The translations under genes and the position numbers were made by a program. A stretch of DNA of 64,000 nucleotides from Glandiceps talaboti. Taxonomy: Eukaryota > Hemichordata > Enteropneusta > Spengelidae. Below, one piece after another: positions 59,401 to 59,676 of this stretch (position 1 is the stretch's first letter; the number at the start of each line of letters is the position of its first letter). The stretch is taken from assembly GCF_964340395.1 (NCBI RefSeq), contig NC_135568.1:11680276-11744275 (forward strand), in the 5' to 3' direction. The notes under the pieces were generated by a model that was given only the letters and a program-made list of their open reading frames with translations, did no database searches and was not told the DNA's origin.

Positions 59401-59546
59401 CCAACGTCAAAAAACACCAGACAGCAGGGGCAGTCTATGAACAGTATTACAGCGTTCAAACTATGCAGAAAGAAGATGGAAACACTATCATAGGTCAGAA
59501 GAGGATGTATCTCGGACAGAAGGCTCAGTTCTTTGAATCAAATTAA
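208..59546 (+). CDS. CCDC141: CCDC141 (CAMDI)-like spectrin-repeat/coiled-coil protein, whole 18-exon gene
   Basis: Joined from 18 exons with GT-AG introns, this gives about 1975 residues without a frame conflict. The start region ([20 protein letters not shown], then [11 protein letters not shown]) and exon 3 ([16 protein letters not shown]) resemble what I remember of the vertebrate CCDC141 N-terminus. Residues 80-1012 are helical, charged and spectrin-like, in exons of 40-80 codons that often end just after a phase-0 repeat boundary. Residues 1013-1975 are proline-rich and repetitive. Vertebrate CCDC141 is a cytoplasmic DISC1- and myosin-II-linked protein acting at the centrosome and in neuronal migration; carrying that role over to this species is inference. 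The C-terminal Ig domain of vertebrate CCDC141 is not encoded here. The ATG at 208 is the first in-frame Met after a stop at 160-162 and has G at -3 and +4. Orthology rests on recalled sequence, not on a search. Confidence 0.85.
630..1985. repeat. Diverged tandem array in intron 1
   Basis: About eight diverged copies of a ~150-190 bp unit share GGGATGATA..TAGC, a GTGTCTGACTTGCTT-like block, and AAATTAACAAAATCTTGC. Divergence between copies is high, so the array is old. Confidence 0.6.
2743..3240. repeat. 234-bp tandem duplication containing inverted-repeat units
   Basis: CAGTATGTTGTGGATACTT recurs at 2743, 2977 and (diverged) about 3209. Each full unit contains a stem: AACTAGTCCTGCTTGCAG at 2828-2845 is exactly complementary to 2941-2958. 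The second unit has a decayed version at about 3065-3192. Confidence 0.75.
3783..3866. mobile_element. Foldback element, GTCTAGAGGCTATC family, copy 1
   Basis: GTCTAGAGGCTATCCATG faces CATGGATAGCCTCTTGAC around a short spacer with AGATCT. Relatives are at 9534, 19170, 28023 and 30394. Confidence 0.55.
3905..3950. repeat. AATAG microsatellite followed by TCTTTATT (SINE-like tail)
   Basis: A short (AATAG)n run joins a CTTTATTAAG stretch, as at 4779 and 38898, where a simple repeat abuts CTTTATT. It may be the 3' end of a SINE-like retroposon. Confidence 0.35.
4257..4318. repeat. C-rich tract
   Basis: Runs of CCACCCCCACCCC. The minus strand has several adjacent G-runs and could form a G-quadruplex. 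Confidence 0.6.
4551..4755. repeat. Tandem GGTGAAGGACATT repeat with long G-tracts
   Basis: Three copies of a unit with GTGAAGGACATT, (C/A)GAATGGTTGATG and TTTAGGT..GTAAAATGTAGA, separated by G runs of 8-10. Open frames here on both strands follow from the repeat. Confidence 0.7.
4775..4845. repeat. ATAATA run plus CTTTATTGTCAT.. (SINE-like tail)
   Basis: TAATAATAATGATAATAATAG abuts TACTTTATTGTCATATG and then TACAATGAAATTTG, a pattern common at 3' ends of invertebrate SINE-like elements. The family is not identified. Confidence 0.4.
5417..5602. repeat. ~54-bp tandem repeat, four copies
   Basis: GTGAGTGGAGGTGTAAAT..TAA.GATACTGTATAGGAACTAGACT is repeated four times. The GGAACTAGACTGTGA part resembles the arm of the foldback at 12893. 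Confidence 0.8.
6150..6679. repeat. Foldback element whose right arm is amplified into a 59-bp minisatellite
   Basis: The left arm at about 6150-6204 (ACCTGTAGACTTGAAGGAGT .. CAGCTATCCTAAC) is the reverse complement of the 59-bp unit that occurs seven times from about 6262 to 6679 (GTTAGGATAGCTGAAATAGT .. CTTCAAGTCTACAGGTAGGC). The repeats are nearly identical. Confidence 0.85.
7078..7150. repeat. AAT microsatellite with ATATTTATTTCTTATAGAGCGC tail (SINE-like)
   Basis: (AAT)n, then TTATAGAGCGCATTAC and CAATGCGCTGAAC. The GCGCATT/AATGCGC pair can form a small stem; similar tails are widespread in marine invertebrate genomes. Confidence 0.4.
8222..8600. repeat. ~75-bp tandem repeat, five copies
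   Basis: The unit reads GGGAACCCTGGTAAAATGAC, AGGAGAACTCAGGTAGATTT and CTGCCCTTAACAAAAACACT. A reverse-orientation relative lies at 31694-31845 and a fragment at 43585-43665. Confidence 0.8.
9061..9150. repeat. ~45-bp duplicate just upstream of exon 2
   Basis: TAGTACTGAGTA(C/T)ACACATTG and CAAATAATCA(C/T)TGGTACATA occur twice, ending about 50 nt before the exon 2 acceptor. Confidence 0.75.
9201..9323 (+). CDS. CCDC141: Exon 2 (residues 39-79)
   Basis: It is 41 codons in phase 0, after acceptor CATTTTGCAG and before donor GTATGT. It encodes [11 protein letters not shown], then [19 protein letters not shown]. This continues the conserved N-terminal strand-like segment into the first helix. 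It is isolated by two very long introns (8.9 and 31 kb). The longer frame at 9161-9436 is out of phase. Confidence 0.8.
9534..9617. mobile_element. Foldback element, GTCTAGA family, copy 2
   Basis: GTCTAGAGGCTATCTGTGGC faces GCCATGGATAACATGTAGAC, with GAGAGATCTTG in the loop. Confidence 0.55.
9655..9975. repeat. ~180-bp tandem duplication
   Basis: CAATATTGAATTATCAAAA, TTGTTTGTAGATGATTG and TTTGTGTCCTGAGCTGGGA recur in both halves. Each half ends in a GGTGGTGATGATG and G-rich run. Confidence 0.75.
10415..10830. repeat. Poly-C tract and ~155-bp diverged tandem repeat
   Basis: A run of about 20 C near 10417, then three diverged units sharing TCAACCAGAAT..AACCAATGCCACA and TTGACATGAA. Confidence 0.6.
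11555..11745. repeat. Dispersed ~190-bp repeat, copy A
   Basis: It shares an ordered set of blocks (TTATTTTCACTT, ACAAAAACGCAAAAATAAA, AAAATGCCTTGTTGTA, GTAATTTGAAAATTAGTCTT) with 22600-22775 and 51025-51230, all in the same orientation. Confidence 0.6.
12893..13018. mobile_element. Foldback element (~125 bp)
   Basis: ATACTGTAGTCTAGTTCCTG faces CAGGAACTAGACTGTGATAC, with further complementary blocks (GATTTTACA / TGTAAAATC) towards a central CATACATTAC/GTAATGTATG stem. Confidence 0.65.
13905..14950. repeat. Two diverged interspersed tandem arrays
   Basis: CACAGCTGTCAAGAAAA.. recurs at about 13930, 14033 and, in diverged form, 14310. From 14440, a ~120-bp unit with CTTCTAAAAATCATGATACA, AATTTGGTTACTCAGCTAG and GTTCAACATACGACACA recurs four to five times. 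Confidence 0.6.
15743..15905. repeat. GAT/GAC-rich trinucleotide microsatellite
   Basis: Imperfect (GAT)n with GAC and GTT variants. It generates Met/Thr-rich and Ser-rich artefact frames on the two strands. Confidence 0.9.
16360..16700. repeat. ~225-bp direct duplication
   Basis: TACAAAACCCAGTC, GAGGTAATGGTT, TGTTTGATA..CGT.ATGGAATC and AAGGCACTGTAA..TTA.ACTGGT occur twice, separated by a G-rich tract. Confidence 0.65.
17160..17866. repeat. 50-bp minisatellite, about 14 copies
   Basis: The unit is GATGTACATGTAGATAGACT, ATGAACTATGGTGGAATCAC and AAAATCCAGG. The period is exactly 50. Copies at about 17461-17590 carry linked variants (CCTGTAGG, GAGCTATA). The preceding 17025-17175 has GTTCATAGCCTGTCT facing AGACAGACTATGAAC. 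Confidence 0.95.
18150..18850. repeat. ~190-bp diverged tandem repeat, four copies
   Basis: Shared blocks: AAGTCATGATTNAAAACACAC, TTTTAAAGGACTAC, GATCTGTATTCGATGTAC, GCATGGATTCTNNCTTACC. Confidence 0.75.
19170..19252. mobile_element. Foldback element, GTCTAGA family, copy 3 (decayed)
   Basis: AGTCTGGATGTACAGCTTCC .. GGCATGAAAC faces CATGCCATAGATAGCACTAGACTA, with GAGAGATCCTGAGAT in the loop. Confidence 0.45.
19375..19965. repeat. ~80-110 bp tandem repeat, seven copies
   Basis: The unit reads GTGAATGAAGTCATGTCCAC, AACTCATAGCTAATCATTGG, ACTAGAAAGTTTTG and GTCTGATGACTTAAAAAA. Early copies hold an extra GTATGAGTTAATAGATGAAT block missing in later ones. Confidence 0.85.
20150..20300. repeat. Short direct duplication
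   Basis: ATGACTC(A/G)ATTAAAAATATT..ATGAAGTT(C/T)CACCTTTGAAATAAA occurs twice. Confidence 0.7.
21352..21546. repeat. Compound tetranucleotide microsatellite (GGTT/GGAT/GATA/GAAT)
   Basis: Successive runs of GGTGGGTG, GGTTGGTT, GATAGATG and GAATGAAT. It produces Ser/Ile/His- and Pro-rich artefact frames on the minus strand. Confidence 0.9.
21850..22155. repeat. ~130-bp direct duplication
   Basis: GAATTGATTCAGTGGAATAT, ACTGC.GTAG.CATTA and TCTGATAGGAA(A)GG(A/C)CCAAACT recur in two copies, with a partial third. Confidence 0.65.
22600..22775. repeat. Dispersed ~190-bp repeat, copy B
   Basis: Same ordered blocks as 11555 and 51025: ACTTATTTTCTCTTATTTCA, TGAAAACAAAAATGCAATAA, TAAAATGCC, TGGTAATTAGTAAAAATTAG. 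Confidence 0.6.
24290..24540. repeat. Short diverged duplication
   Basis: GGCATAAATAGAGCAAAAAG.. and AATAGATTTGA(T/C).ACTTTC recur about 110 bp apart, with a third weaker copy. Confidence 0.5.
24870..25200. repeat. ~165-bp direct duplication
   Basis: AATGAATAAAAGTATTCCTA, TAATC(T/C)CCAAGATAGTACTA and GAGATTAAATCAT recur. Before them, both copies carry ..CAGTTGTCTG..AGA.CTGTA(T)AGAAC, linking them to the 39770 repeat family. Confidence 0.65.
25729..26675. mobile_element. Non-autonomous DNA transposon with internal 151-bp minisatellite
   Basis: TAGTCCCCGC at 25728-25737 and GCGGGGACTA ending at 26676 are perfect inverted ends; the outer TA could be the target duplication. Just inside is a hairpin (CGGACGAAGTCCG). 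From 25911, the motif GATACGATCCAATATGGC recurs at 26062, 26213, 26364 and, decayed, 26515, always 151 bp apart. No transposase frame is present; frames here are repeat translations. Confidence 0.75.
27120..27445. repeat. ~60-70 bp tandem repeat, five copies
   Basis: GGTCAATAAATTTAGATA.AGACCAA, AGTGTATATG.CTGAA and GAATC recur. Confidence 0.75.
27650..27890. repeat. Short diverged tandem repeat
   Basis: TTTGTTATACAAAATTTT, AGGACAAC and (T)GTCCAA recur about five times; the open frame 27708-27920 follows from this. Confidence 0.65.
28023..28102. mobile_element. Foldback element, GTCTAGA family, copy 4
   Basis: AGTCTAGTGCTATCTGGGGC ATCAAATC faces GATTTGATACCACAGG..TTCTAGACT, with AAGATCTC in the loop. 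Confidence 0.55.
28216..28234. repeat. Poly-C tract
   Basis: A run of about 18 C. Confidence 0.9.
29878..29979. repeat. 33-bp tandem repeat, three copies
   Basis: TTTTGTTCAAAGTATCTTCC then TGATAACTGGTTG, three near-perfect copies. The period is a multiple of three, so an 11-residue repeat appears in an open frame without other support. Confidence 0.9.
30394..30487. mobile_element. Foldback element, GTCTAGA family, copy 5
   Basis: TAGTCTAGATGCTCTTCATG faces TGGATAAGTTCTAGACTTA, with GAGAGATCTTGAGCTTCAA inside, as in copy 2. Confidence 0.5.
31694..31845 (-). repeat. Reverse-orientation relative of the 8222 repeat
   Basis: AGGTAAATTTTACTTGAGTT, CCCCAGGTAT..GGGTTCCC and ACCAGTGTTTTTGTC occur twice; the reverse complement matches the 8222-8600 unit. 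Confidence 0.65.
31940..32098. mobile_element. hAT-type MITE, copy 1 (159 bp)
   Basis: CAGTGTGCCCTC faces GAGGGTACACTG. The body is largely self-complementary (GGCATTTCTTGTGAGTC, GGGGAACACCAAATT). It is the same family as 52871, in opposite orientation; no clear 8-bp target duplication remains here. Confidence 0.7.
32225..33005. repeat. ~100-190 bp tandem repeat, about eight copies
   Basis: TCATCTGCATAGCTGTGAAT, GGATTAAA.CTTTTGTAAG and TTTGGACTCAGGTAACAAA recur, with a higher-order ~190-bp duplication at 32600-32990. Confidence 0.75.
33047..33152. repeat. 34-bp tandem hairpin repeat, three copies
   Basis: Each copy of GTTGAACAATAGACCCTTTT GTGTAGGGTCTATG contains the stem ATAGACCC/GGGTCTAT. 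Confidence 0.85.
33560..34175. repeat. 120-bp tandem repeat, three to four copies
   Basis: AACTGTTGTGTGTGTAATAA, TATTCCTTGCATTCACACAA, AATATGTACAAAGTTGTTGG and CTGTTTTTAGAAATTTGGAT. The two central copies are nearly identical. Confidence 0.85.
34497..34690. repeat. 34-bp tandem repeat, five copies
   Basis: ACAGGTGATTGCCTGGTTAT then TGACAACCAGTTAC; later copies diverge. The unit holds a GGTTATTGACAACC near-palindrome. Confidence 0.85.
35410..35840. repeat. ~115-bp tandem repeat, four copies
   Basis: AACACTGGTAACAAAGTATC, ACATTTTGTACAAAATGTAT and CCA recur. The core TTTTGTACAAAA is palindromic, so open frames arise on both strands. Confidence 0.8.
36481..36548. repeat. GTT/GTTTT microsatellite
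   Basis: TGTTGTTGTTGTTGTTG and TGTTTTGTTGTTTTG runs. Confidence 0.9.
37130..38785. repeat. 55-bp minisatellite, about 30 copies
   Basis: The unit is GAGAATAGAGTTTGGAGGGT, AATCAGAGTAGAGTTTTGAG and AGTGATGGGGTTTTG. Near 37640-37990 and 38510-38760 shortened units lack part of the GGAGGGT block. The 142-codon minus-strand frame inside is a repeat translation. Confidence 0.95.
38898..38960. repeat. ATCAATCAATCTTTATT (SINE-like tail)
   Basis: GATCAATCAATCTTTATTAT, then AGAGTGTGGTATGGTACAAT; the same simple-repeat plus CTTTATT arrangement as 3905 and 4775. Confidence 0.35.
39770..40065. repeat. ~140-bp duplication of a dispersed repeat with tRNA B-box-like core
   Basis: CTGTCAGAGCTATAGAAAAT, ATAAGATAACACTAATGTGA and CCTGGGATTGAA occur twice. 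Reverse-orientation relatives lie at 28860-29010 and 53077-53260, where GGTTTCAATCC resembles a tRNA B box. Confidence 0.5.
40275..40466 (+). CDS. CCDC141: Exon 3 (residues 80-143)
   Basis: It is 64 codons (192 nt), phase 0 at both ends, with acceptor TTTTTTCAG and donor GTAAGA at 40467. It encodes [16 protein letters not shown] and then [14 protein letters not shown], typical of a spectrin-type helix pair and the strongest match to vertebrate CCDC141 in the window. The reading frame stays open into the intron to 40826 because the 3' end of the exon has been tandemly duplicated there. Confidence 0.9.
40430..40890 (+). repeat. Tandem duplication of the exon 3 3' edge plus splice donor
   Basis: Five units starting at about 40430 (exonic), 40530, 40629, 40749 and 40848 (periods about 99, 99, 120, 99) carry GACCAGTCAGTGACCTTCCA, CAAAGTGCTCAAGAG and then GTAAGAGTTACT. 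The donor is intact in unit 1 (40467) and unit 5 (40883), weak (GTAACA) in units 2 and 4, and lost in unit 3. The frame stays open through unit 4. Confidence 0.9.
41881..41907. repeat. Poly-A tract
   Basis: A run of about 26 A, 45 bp upstream of the foldback at 41954. Confidence 0.9.
41954..42284. mobile_element. Near-perfect-symmetry foldback MITE (331 bp)
   Basis: TTGCCATATGGAT faces ATCCATATGGCAA. Complementary blocks continue along both arms (ATGAGGATTGGGTA / TACTCAATCCTAAT, TTTGTAACT / AGTTACAAA) to a central TTATTGTACGTACAATAA palindrome at about 42105-42122. The whole element is a hairpin of about 165 bp per arm. Confidence 0.8.
42522..42630 (+). CDS. CCDC141: Exon 4 (residues 144-179 plus one base)
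   Basis: It is 109 nt after acceptor TATGTGTAG, with donor GTAAGT at 42631. It encodes [12 protein letters not shown], then [13 protein letters not shown], a helical segment. It ends after one base of a codon (phase 1), the only intron of the gene that is not phase 0. Confidence 0.85.
42910..43154 (+). CDS. CCDC141: Exon 5 (residues 180-261)
   Basis: It is 245 nt after acceptor TTCTCTAG, with donor GTAAGT at 43155. The split serine codon restores the frame. It encodes [20 protein letters not shown] and [20 protein letters not shown], strongly amphipathic heptad helices of a spectrin repeat. The longer open frame starting at 42708 lies partly in intron 4. Confidence 0.88.
43585..43665. repeat. 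Fragment of the 8222 repeat family
   Basis: ACTACCTGTTACAAACACAC, TGGTAGGGAACTTT and AACAGAGAACTTAGGTTCAT match the unit order of 8222-8600. Confidence 0.5.
43785..43904 (+). CDS. CCDC141: Exon 6 (residues 262-301)
   Basis: It is 40 codons in phase 0, with acceptor TTCTCTTCTAG and donor GTAAGT at 43905. It encodes [20 protein letters not shown] and a following helix, the start of the next spectrin-like repeat (conserved Trp near the start of helix A). Confidence 0.87.
44063..44531. mobile_element. TTAA-ended foldback MITE, family reference copy (~470 bp)
   Basis: TTAAAGAGAATGCCA faces TGGTGTTCCCTTTTAA. The inner arms match too (GGTTCTGG / CCAGAACC, CATGATTTCATG / CATGAAATGACT, GAACAATGAATATTCAT / ATGCATTGTTC). 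Fragments lie at 50510, 51700 and 53862. A piggyBac-type origin is suggested by the TTAA ends. Confidence 0.65.
44900..45091 (+). CDS. CCDC141: Exon 7 (residues 302-365)
   Basis: It is 64 codons (192 nt) in phase 0, with acceptor CATTTATAG and a weaker donor GTATAT at 45092. It encodes [17 protein letters not shown], an acidic linker, and [19 protein letters not shown], ending at the same repeat position as exon 3. Confidence 0.87.
45170..45360. repeat. CTAGGGGGTCATA-type short tandem repeat and G-run
   Basis: CTAGGGGG followed by TTAGGTCATA, TCATATAAAAATTACATAAA or TCATATGGTAAAACATTACA recurs, ending in a run of about 13 G. Confidence 0.6.
46380..46582. mobile_element. Foldback MITE (~200 bp)
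   Basis: CAGGGATGTAGATAA and GGCAGGTA face TACCTGCC and TTATCTACATCCCAG. No target duplication was confirmed. Confidence 0.6.
46745..47480. repeat. GACA tetranucleotide and CA dinucleotide microsatellite
   Basis: Imperfect (GACA)n for about 600 bp containing a ~170-bp duplication (AGATAGCCAGGAGCAAGA), then (CA)n for about 100 bp. It explains the 281-codon minus-strand Cys/Val/Leu/Ser frame. Confidence 0.95.
48270..48482 (+). CDS. CCDC141: Exon 8 (residues 366-436)
   Basis: It is 71 codons in phase 0, with acceptor CCCTCTGTAG and donor GTTAGT at 48483. It encodes [33 protein letters not shown] and [12 protein letters not shown], helical and spectrin-like. It follows a 3.2-kb intron that holds the large GACA/CA microsatellite. 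Confidence 0.85.
48731..49180 (+). repeat. Tandem relics of the exon 9 5' edge plus splice acceptor
   Basis: GATCAAAT/C..GATTTGTACAAA recurs at 48731, about 48864, 48987 and 49094 (the true copy). Each is followed by a pyrimidine tract and a decayed copy of the exon start: TTGTAG|ACTAAAGTAAC (AG at 48777-48778), CTCACAG|GCCAAAGTAAC (48911-48912), a third with the AG lost, and the real TTTACAG|GCTAAAGCAAC. Confidence 0.85.
49140..49364 (+). CDS. CCDC141: Exon 9 (residues 437-511)
   Basis: It is 75 codons in phase 0, with acceptor CTGTTTTACAG and donor GTAAGG at 49365. It encodes [20 protein letters not shown], then [19 protein letters not shown]. Its first ~40 bases and acceptor are repeated in decayed form three times in the preceding intron. 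Confidence 0.87.
50217..50408 (+). CDS. CCDC141: Exon 10 (residues 512-575)
   Basis: It is 64 codons (192 nt) in phase 0, with acceptor TTTGCCACAG and donor GTGAGT at 50409. It encodes [20 protein letters not shown] and [16 protein letters not shown], a spectrin repeat core with a conserved WKR in helix B/C. Confidence 0.88.
50510..50700. mobile_element. Left-half fragment of the 44063 MITE family
   Basis: TTTAAAGGACAATGCCACCC, AAATGTATTTTCAT and AGCACTTAGGAGTCAAGAAT then ATTCATTA, in the order of the reference copy. Confidence 0.55.
50753..50926 (+). CDS. CCDC141: Exon 11 (residues 576-633)
   Basis: It is 58 codons in phase 0, with acceptor CTTTATGCAG and donor GTGAGT at 50927. It encodes [20 protein letters not shown] and [20 protein letters not shown]; the two Trp residues fit the helix A/C positions of spectrin repeats. 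Confidence 0.87.
51025..51230. repeat. Dispersed ~190-bp repeat, copy C (in intron 11)
   Basis: Shares GAAATTTTCACTAA, AACACAGAAATAAAAGTGAC, TAAAATGCCTGTTTGTACAT, TAATTAGTAAAAATTGGTCT and TTTGAGAACTAG with 22600 and 11555. Confidence 0.6.
51487..51666 (+). CDS. CCDC141: Exon 12 (residues 634-693)
   Basis: It is 60 codons in phase 0, with acceptor TTTGACAG and donor GTAAGT at 51667. It encodes [20 protein letters not shown] and [17 protein letters not shown], amphipathic helices. Confidence 0.87.
51700..52036. mobile_element. 44063 MITE family, further copy (ends eroded)
   Basis: TGAACAATGAATATTCATGA faces TCATGAATATTCATCATTCA. The right arm has GAAATGACTCTC, AGAACCCA and CTGGGAGTGTTGTCCCT as in the reference. 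Confidence 0.55.
52236..52310. mobile_element. Internal fragment of the hAT-type MITE family
   Basis: CCAAAATTTGGTGTTCCCCT, ATCCCTTACT and GGTGACTCA match the centre of the 52871 element. Confidence 0.5.
52488..52613 (+). CDS. CCDC141: Exon 13 (residues 694-735)
   Basis: It is 42 codons in phase 0, with acceptor TTCATCTGTAG and donor GTAACA at 52614. It encodes [20 protein letters not shown] and a following helix ending in EKTVQ. Confidence 0.85.
52871..53032. mobile_element. hAT-type MITE, copy 2 (162 bp) with 8-bp target duplication
   Basis: CAGTGTGCCC at 52871 faces GGGCACATTG ending at 53032. GAAGTGAA directly flanks both ends (52863-52870 and 53033-53040). An 8-bp duplication and CAGTG-type ends are hallmarks of hAT elements. 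No transposase is encoded. Confidence 0.8.
53077..53260 (-). repeat. Dispersed tRNA B-box-like repeat, duplicated
   Basis: AAGGCCAGGGTTT(T/C)(G/A)AT, CCCAGGTTCT.ACATTAGT and TTATCTTATCA.T.GAG occur twice; reverse of the 39770 family. Confidence 0.5.
53417..53605 (+). CDS. CCDC141: Exon 14 (residues 736-798)
   Basis: It is 63 codons in phase 0, with acceptor CCACTTTAG and donor GTAAGA at 53606. It encodes [37 protein letters not shown] and FYESLAK, ending at the usual repeat boundary. Confidence 0.87.
53862..54028. mobile_element. Right-half fragment of the 44063 MITE family
   Basis: GATGCAGTAGCCCACAGCAA, AAATCATGAAATGACTCTCC and CTGGAGTGGCGTTCCCTTCT, in the order of 51880-52036. Confidence 0.6.
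54077..54253 (+). CDS. CCDC141: Exon 15 (residues 799-857)
   Basis: It is 59 codons in phase 0, with acceptor TTACTTTCAG and donor GTAAGT at 54254. It encodes [18 protein letters not shown] and [20 protein letters not shown], helical. Confidence 0.86.
54335..54545. repeat. ~115-bp tandem duplication
   Basis: GTTGAAAAATGTATTTTGCC, TTTGTTCAGTGCATGTTTTT and TTCAAGCCATCCAG occur twice with few differences. Confidence 0.9.
54745..54805. repeat. 31-bp duplicate
   Basis: ATTACTTTCCCTGATTTTTT then ATAAAT occurs twice in tandem. Confidence 0.9.
54823..54979. mobile_element. Foldback MITE (~155 bp)
   Basis: ATTATTCCCCAATATTTTCT faces AAAAATATTGGGGAATAAT. The arms continue (AGCCGGAAAATAC / GTATTTTCCTTGGCT) for about 60 bp each. 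Confidence 0.75.
55026..55175 (+). CDS. CCDC141: Exon 16 (residues 858-907)
   Basis: It is 50 codons in phase 0, with acceptor TTCATTTTCAG and donor GTACAG at 55176. It encodes [20 protein letters not shown] and [20 protein letters not shown], Gln-rich coiled coil. Its 3' edge and donor are repeated three times in the next intron. Confidence 0.85.
55142..55665 (+). repeat. Tandem duplication of the exon 16 3' edge plus splice donor
   Basis: TTTAGTCAATATGATCAAGA then CAAACA(GA)AG|GTACA is exonic at 55148-55175 and recurs with donor-like GTACA at 55346 and GTACATA at 55488, and as a decayed AATAGAAG|GTACATA at 55658 (periods about 170, 142, 170). A G-rich block (GGGGGTTGGGG..) follows each. 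Confidence 0.85.
55739..55861 (+). CDS. CCDC141: Exon 17 (residues 908-948)
   Basis: It is 41 codons in phase 0, with acceptor CCATTTTTTAG and donor GTAAGT at 55862. It encodes [20 protein letters not shown] and [14 protein letters not shown]. Confidence 0.84.
56463..59546 (+). CDS. CCDC141: Exon 18, terminal coding exon with last spectrin repeat and proline-rich tail (residues 949-1975)
   Basis: Acceptor TCTCTGTTTTAG; open for 1027 codons to TAA at 59544-59546. The first 64 codons (56463-56654) are a spectrin-repeat half ending VEYHELLEQ, followed directly by a good donor-like GTAGGT at 56655. Translation continues into a Pro/Glu/Val/Lys-rich tail. Residues about 1350-1620 contain four copies of a 66-residue unit with YLMEEAP and [10 protein letters not shown] motifs, and the ETVTIPI motif recurs twice more. 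Around residues 1791-1861 is a compact hydrophobic patch ([20 protein letters not shown]), then a Pro/Ser-rich stretch and a conserved-looking end ([13 protein letters not shown]). No Ig domain was recognised. Confidence 0.85.
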   Translation, partial: PVKEAYENFISTAKIMLGDKHYASDEIKKDVEDAEKFWNELTFQIEDHSKKLRISVEYHELLEQVGPEKSYAIIRERYLGHLGGAPLLAQSVPREILQPEQMLWESEEYPKKEQQPIEKIQEPREVGIERIFQEPKTQDYVVQEPYAVHRQPYPNIPSEWEVYRESPSEQAKEWPLAPPTRVAHSGFVQSVFPQQTQIPAYQPEMLSPKQESLESHIDKVNLTRPPTVPVDWPTQARELPMETAQSVYAPEPLPREPEVQLLQPEVIPPEYHTEKSVSMSKPPSTPLNWEDDIPQQPGMQPVAKAVSPVFVPAEPLPREPETQPLPSEVIPPEYHTEKSVSISKPPTTPVDLDWNIFNDKPKEVVKKSPLDYLDEELMKIAPEPSYPLKDFPPQESPIQPKPSYLMEEAPLLMRPTERDTPVQRPMFAPQTLEPQEYRVKETVTIPISPTIEVKRNIPRESPVKPQPPTYLMEEAPVLTRPTERDTPVQKPMFAPQTLEPQEYHVKETVTIPISPTIEVKRNIPRESPVKPQPPTYLMEEAPVLKRPRERDAPRQKPMFAPLTLEPQGLRVKETVTIPISPVEIKRDIPRESPVKPQPPTYLMEEAPVQTRPTERDAPSQKLMFVPLTLEPQGHRVKETVTIPISPVEIKRDIPRTIQRMVPQEPIQPKQWSEDKPTVPVYPAVQRKEDVPHYQPREMEPEDRQEYSVEETVTIPIQPLVYSSDIPKYPVQEPEPTEEPEYSVESTVTIPIKPTINLDVPVSPRSTPRGTPLGTPRDSPVIFTDEESVTEVTEITRIHRHEPDVEQRQIVRVKNKPISRVSYYQAPPIQKAIRVVKPQVKQPRYRISNYIVEKHLYLDRPRERCFNQIYIYIEEYPLIVLKLLRLPNEPHYLAVLEQFSMPMLANVNFTHELAPESMTPTPSPTTPQASRPQVSIAPQAIVPPSSHISPHPESPSKQPPFQSSPVTVVSQPDGSITTNTTNVKKHQTAGAVYEQYYSVQTMQKEDGNTIIGQKRMYLGQKAQFFESN
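56655..56660 (+). promoter_or_regulatory. Preserved cryptic or alternative splice donor inside exon 18
   Basis: CAG|GTAGGT lies exactly 192 nt into exon 18, in phase 0, at the repeat position where exons 3, 7 and 10 (also 192 nt) end. Use of this donor would remove the proline-rich tail and require a downstream exon that I do not see in the window. Confidence 0.6.
57540..58760 (+). repeat. In-frame coding tandem repeat of the proline-rich tail
   Basis: The YLMEEAP motif begins at 57672, 57870, 58068 and 58263, giving periods of 198, 198 and 195 nt (66, 66 and 65 residues). Copies 2 and 3 are nearly identical at the nucleotide level. The ETVTIPI motif extends beyond the array to about 58590 and 58695. 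A looser pair of [11 protein letters not shown](M/I)SKPP units precedes it at about 57265 and 57455. Confidence 0.9.
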
Positions 59547-59565
59547 TTGTCGTCTGTTTAGAAAG

Positions 59566-59676
59566 TTAAACCCTTTAAAAACTTTCAACCAAAAGTGTTG
59601 TTTCCGTAAAGACGTTCTTTCTTTTTAGTGTATGTACCTTTGTCCTAAAATAACGTGCTAGCTTTTAAAGGGTTAA
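59566..59676. mobile_element. TTAA-ended foldback (possible piggyBac-type MITE) in the 3'UTR
   Basis: TTAAACCCTTTAAAA at 59566 faces TTTTAAAGGGTTAA ending at 59676. TTAA-flanked CCCTTT ends suggest a piggyBac-like non-autonomous element; this is inference from the ends alone. Confidence 0.45.

Noticed and set aside
56655-59546. Idea that the proline-rich tail is non-coding retained intron
   Set aside because: A 963-codon open frame with codon-phase-preserving repeats (198/198/195 nt) is strong evidence for translation, although an alternative donor may still be used.
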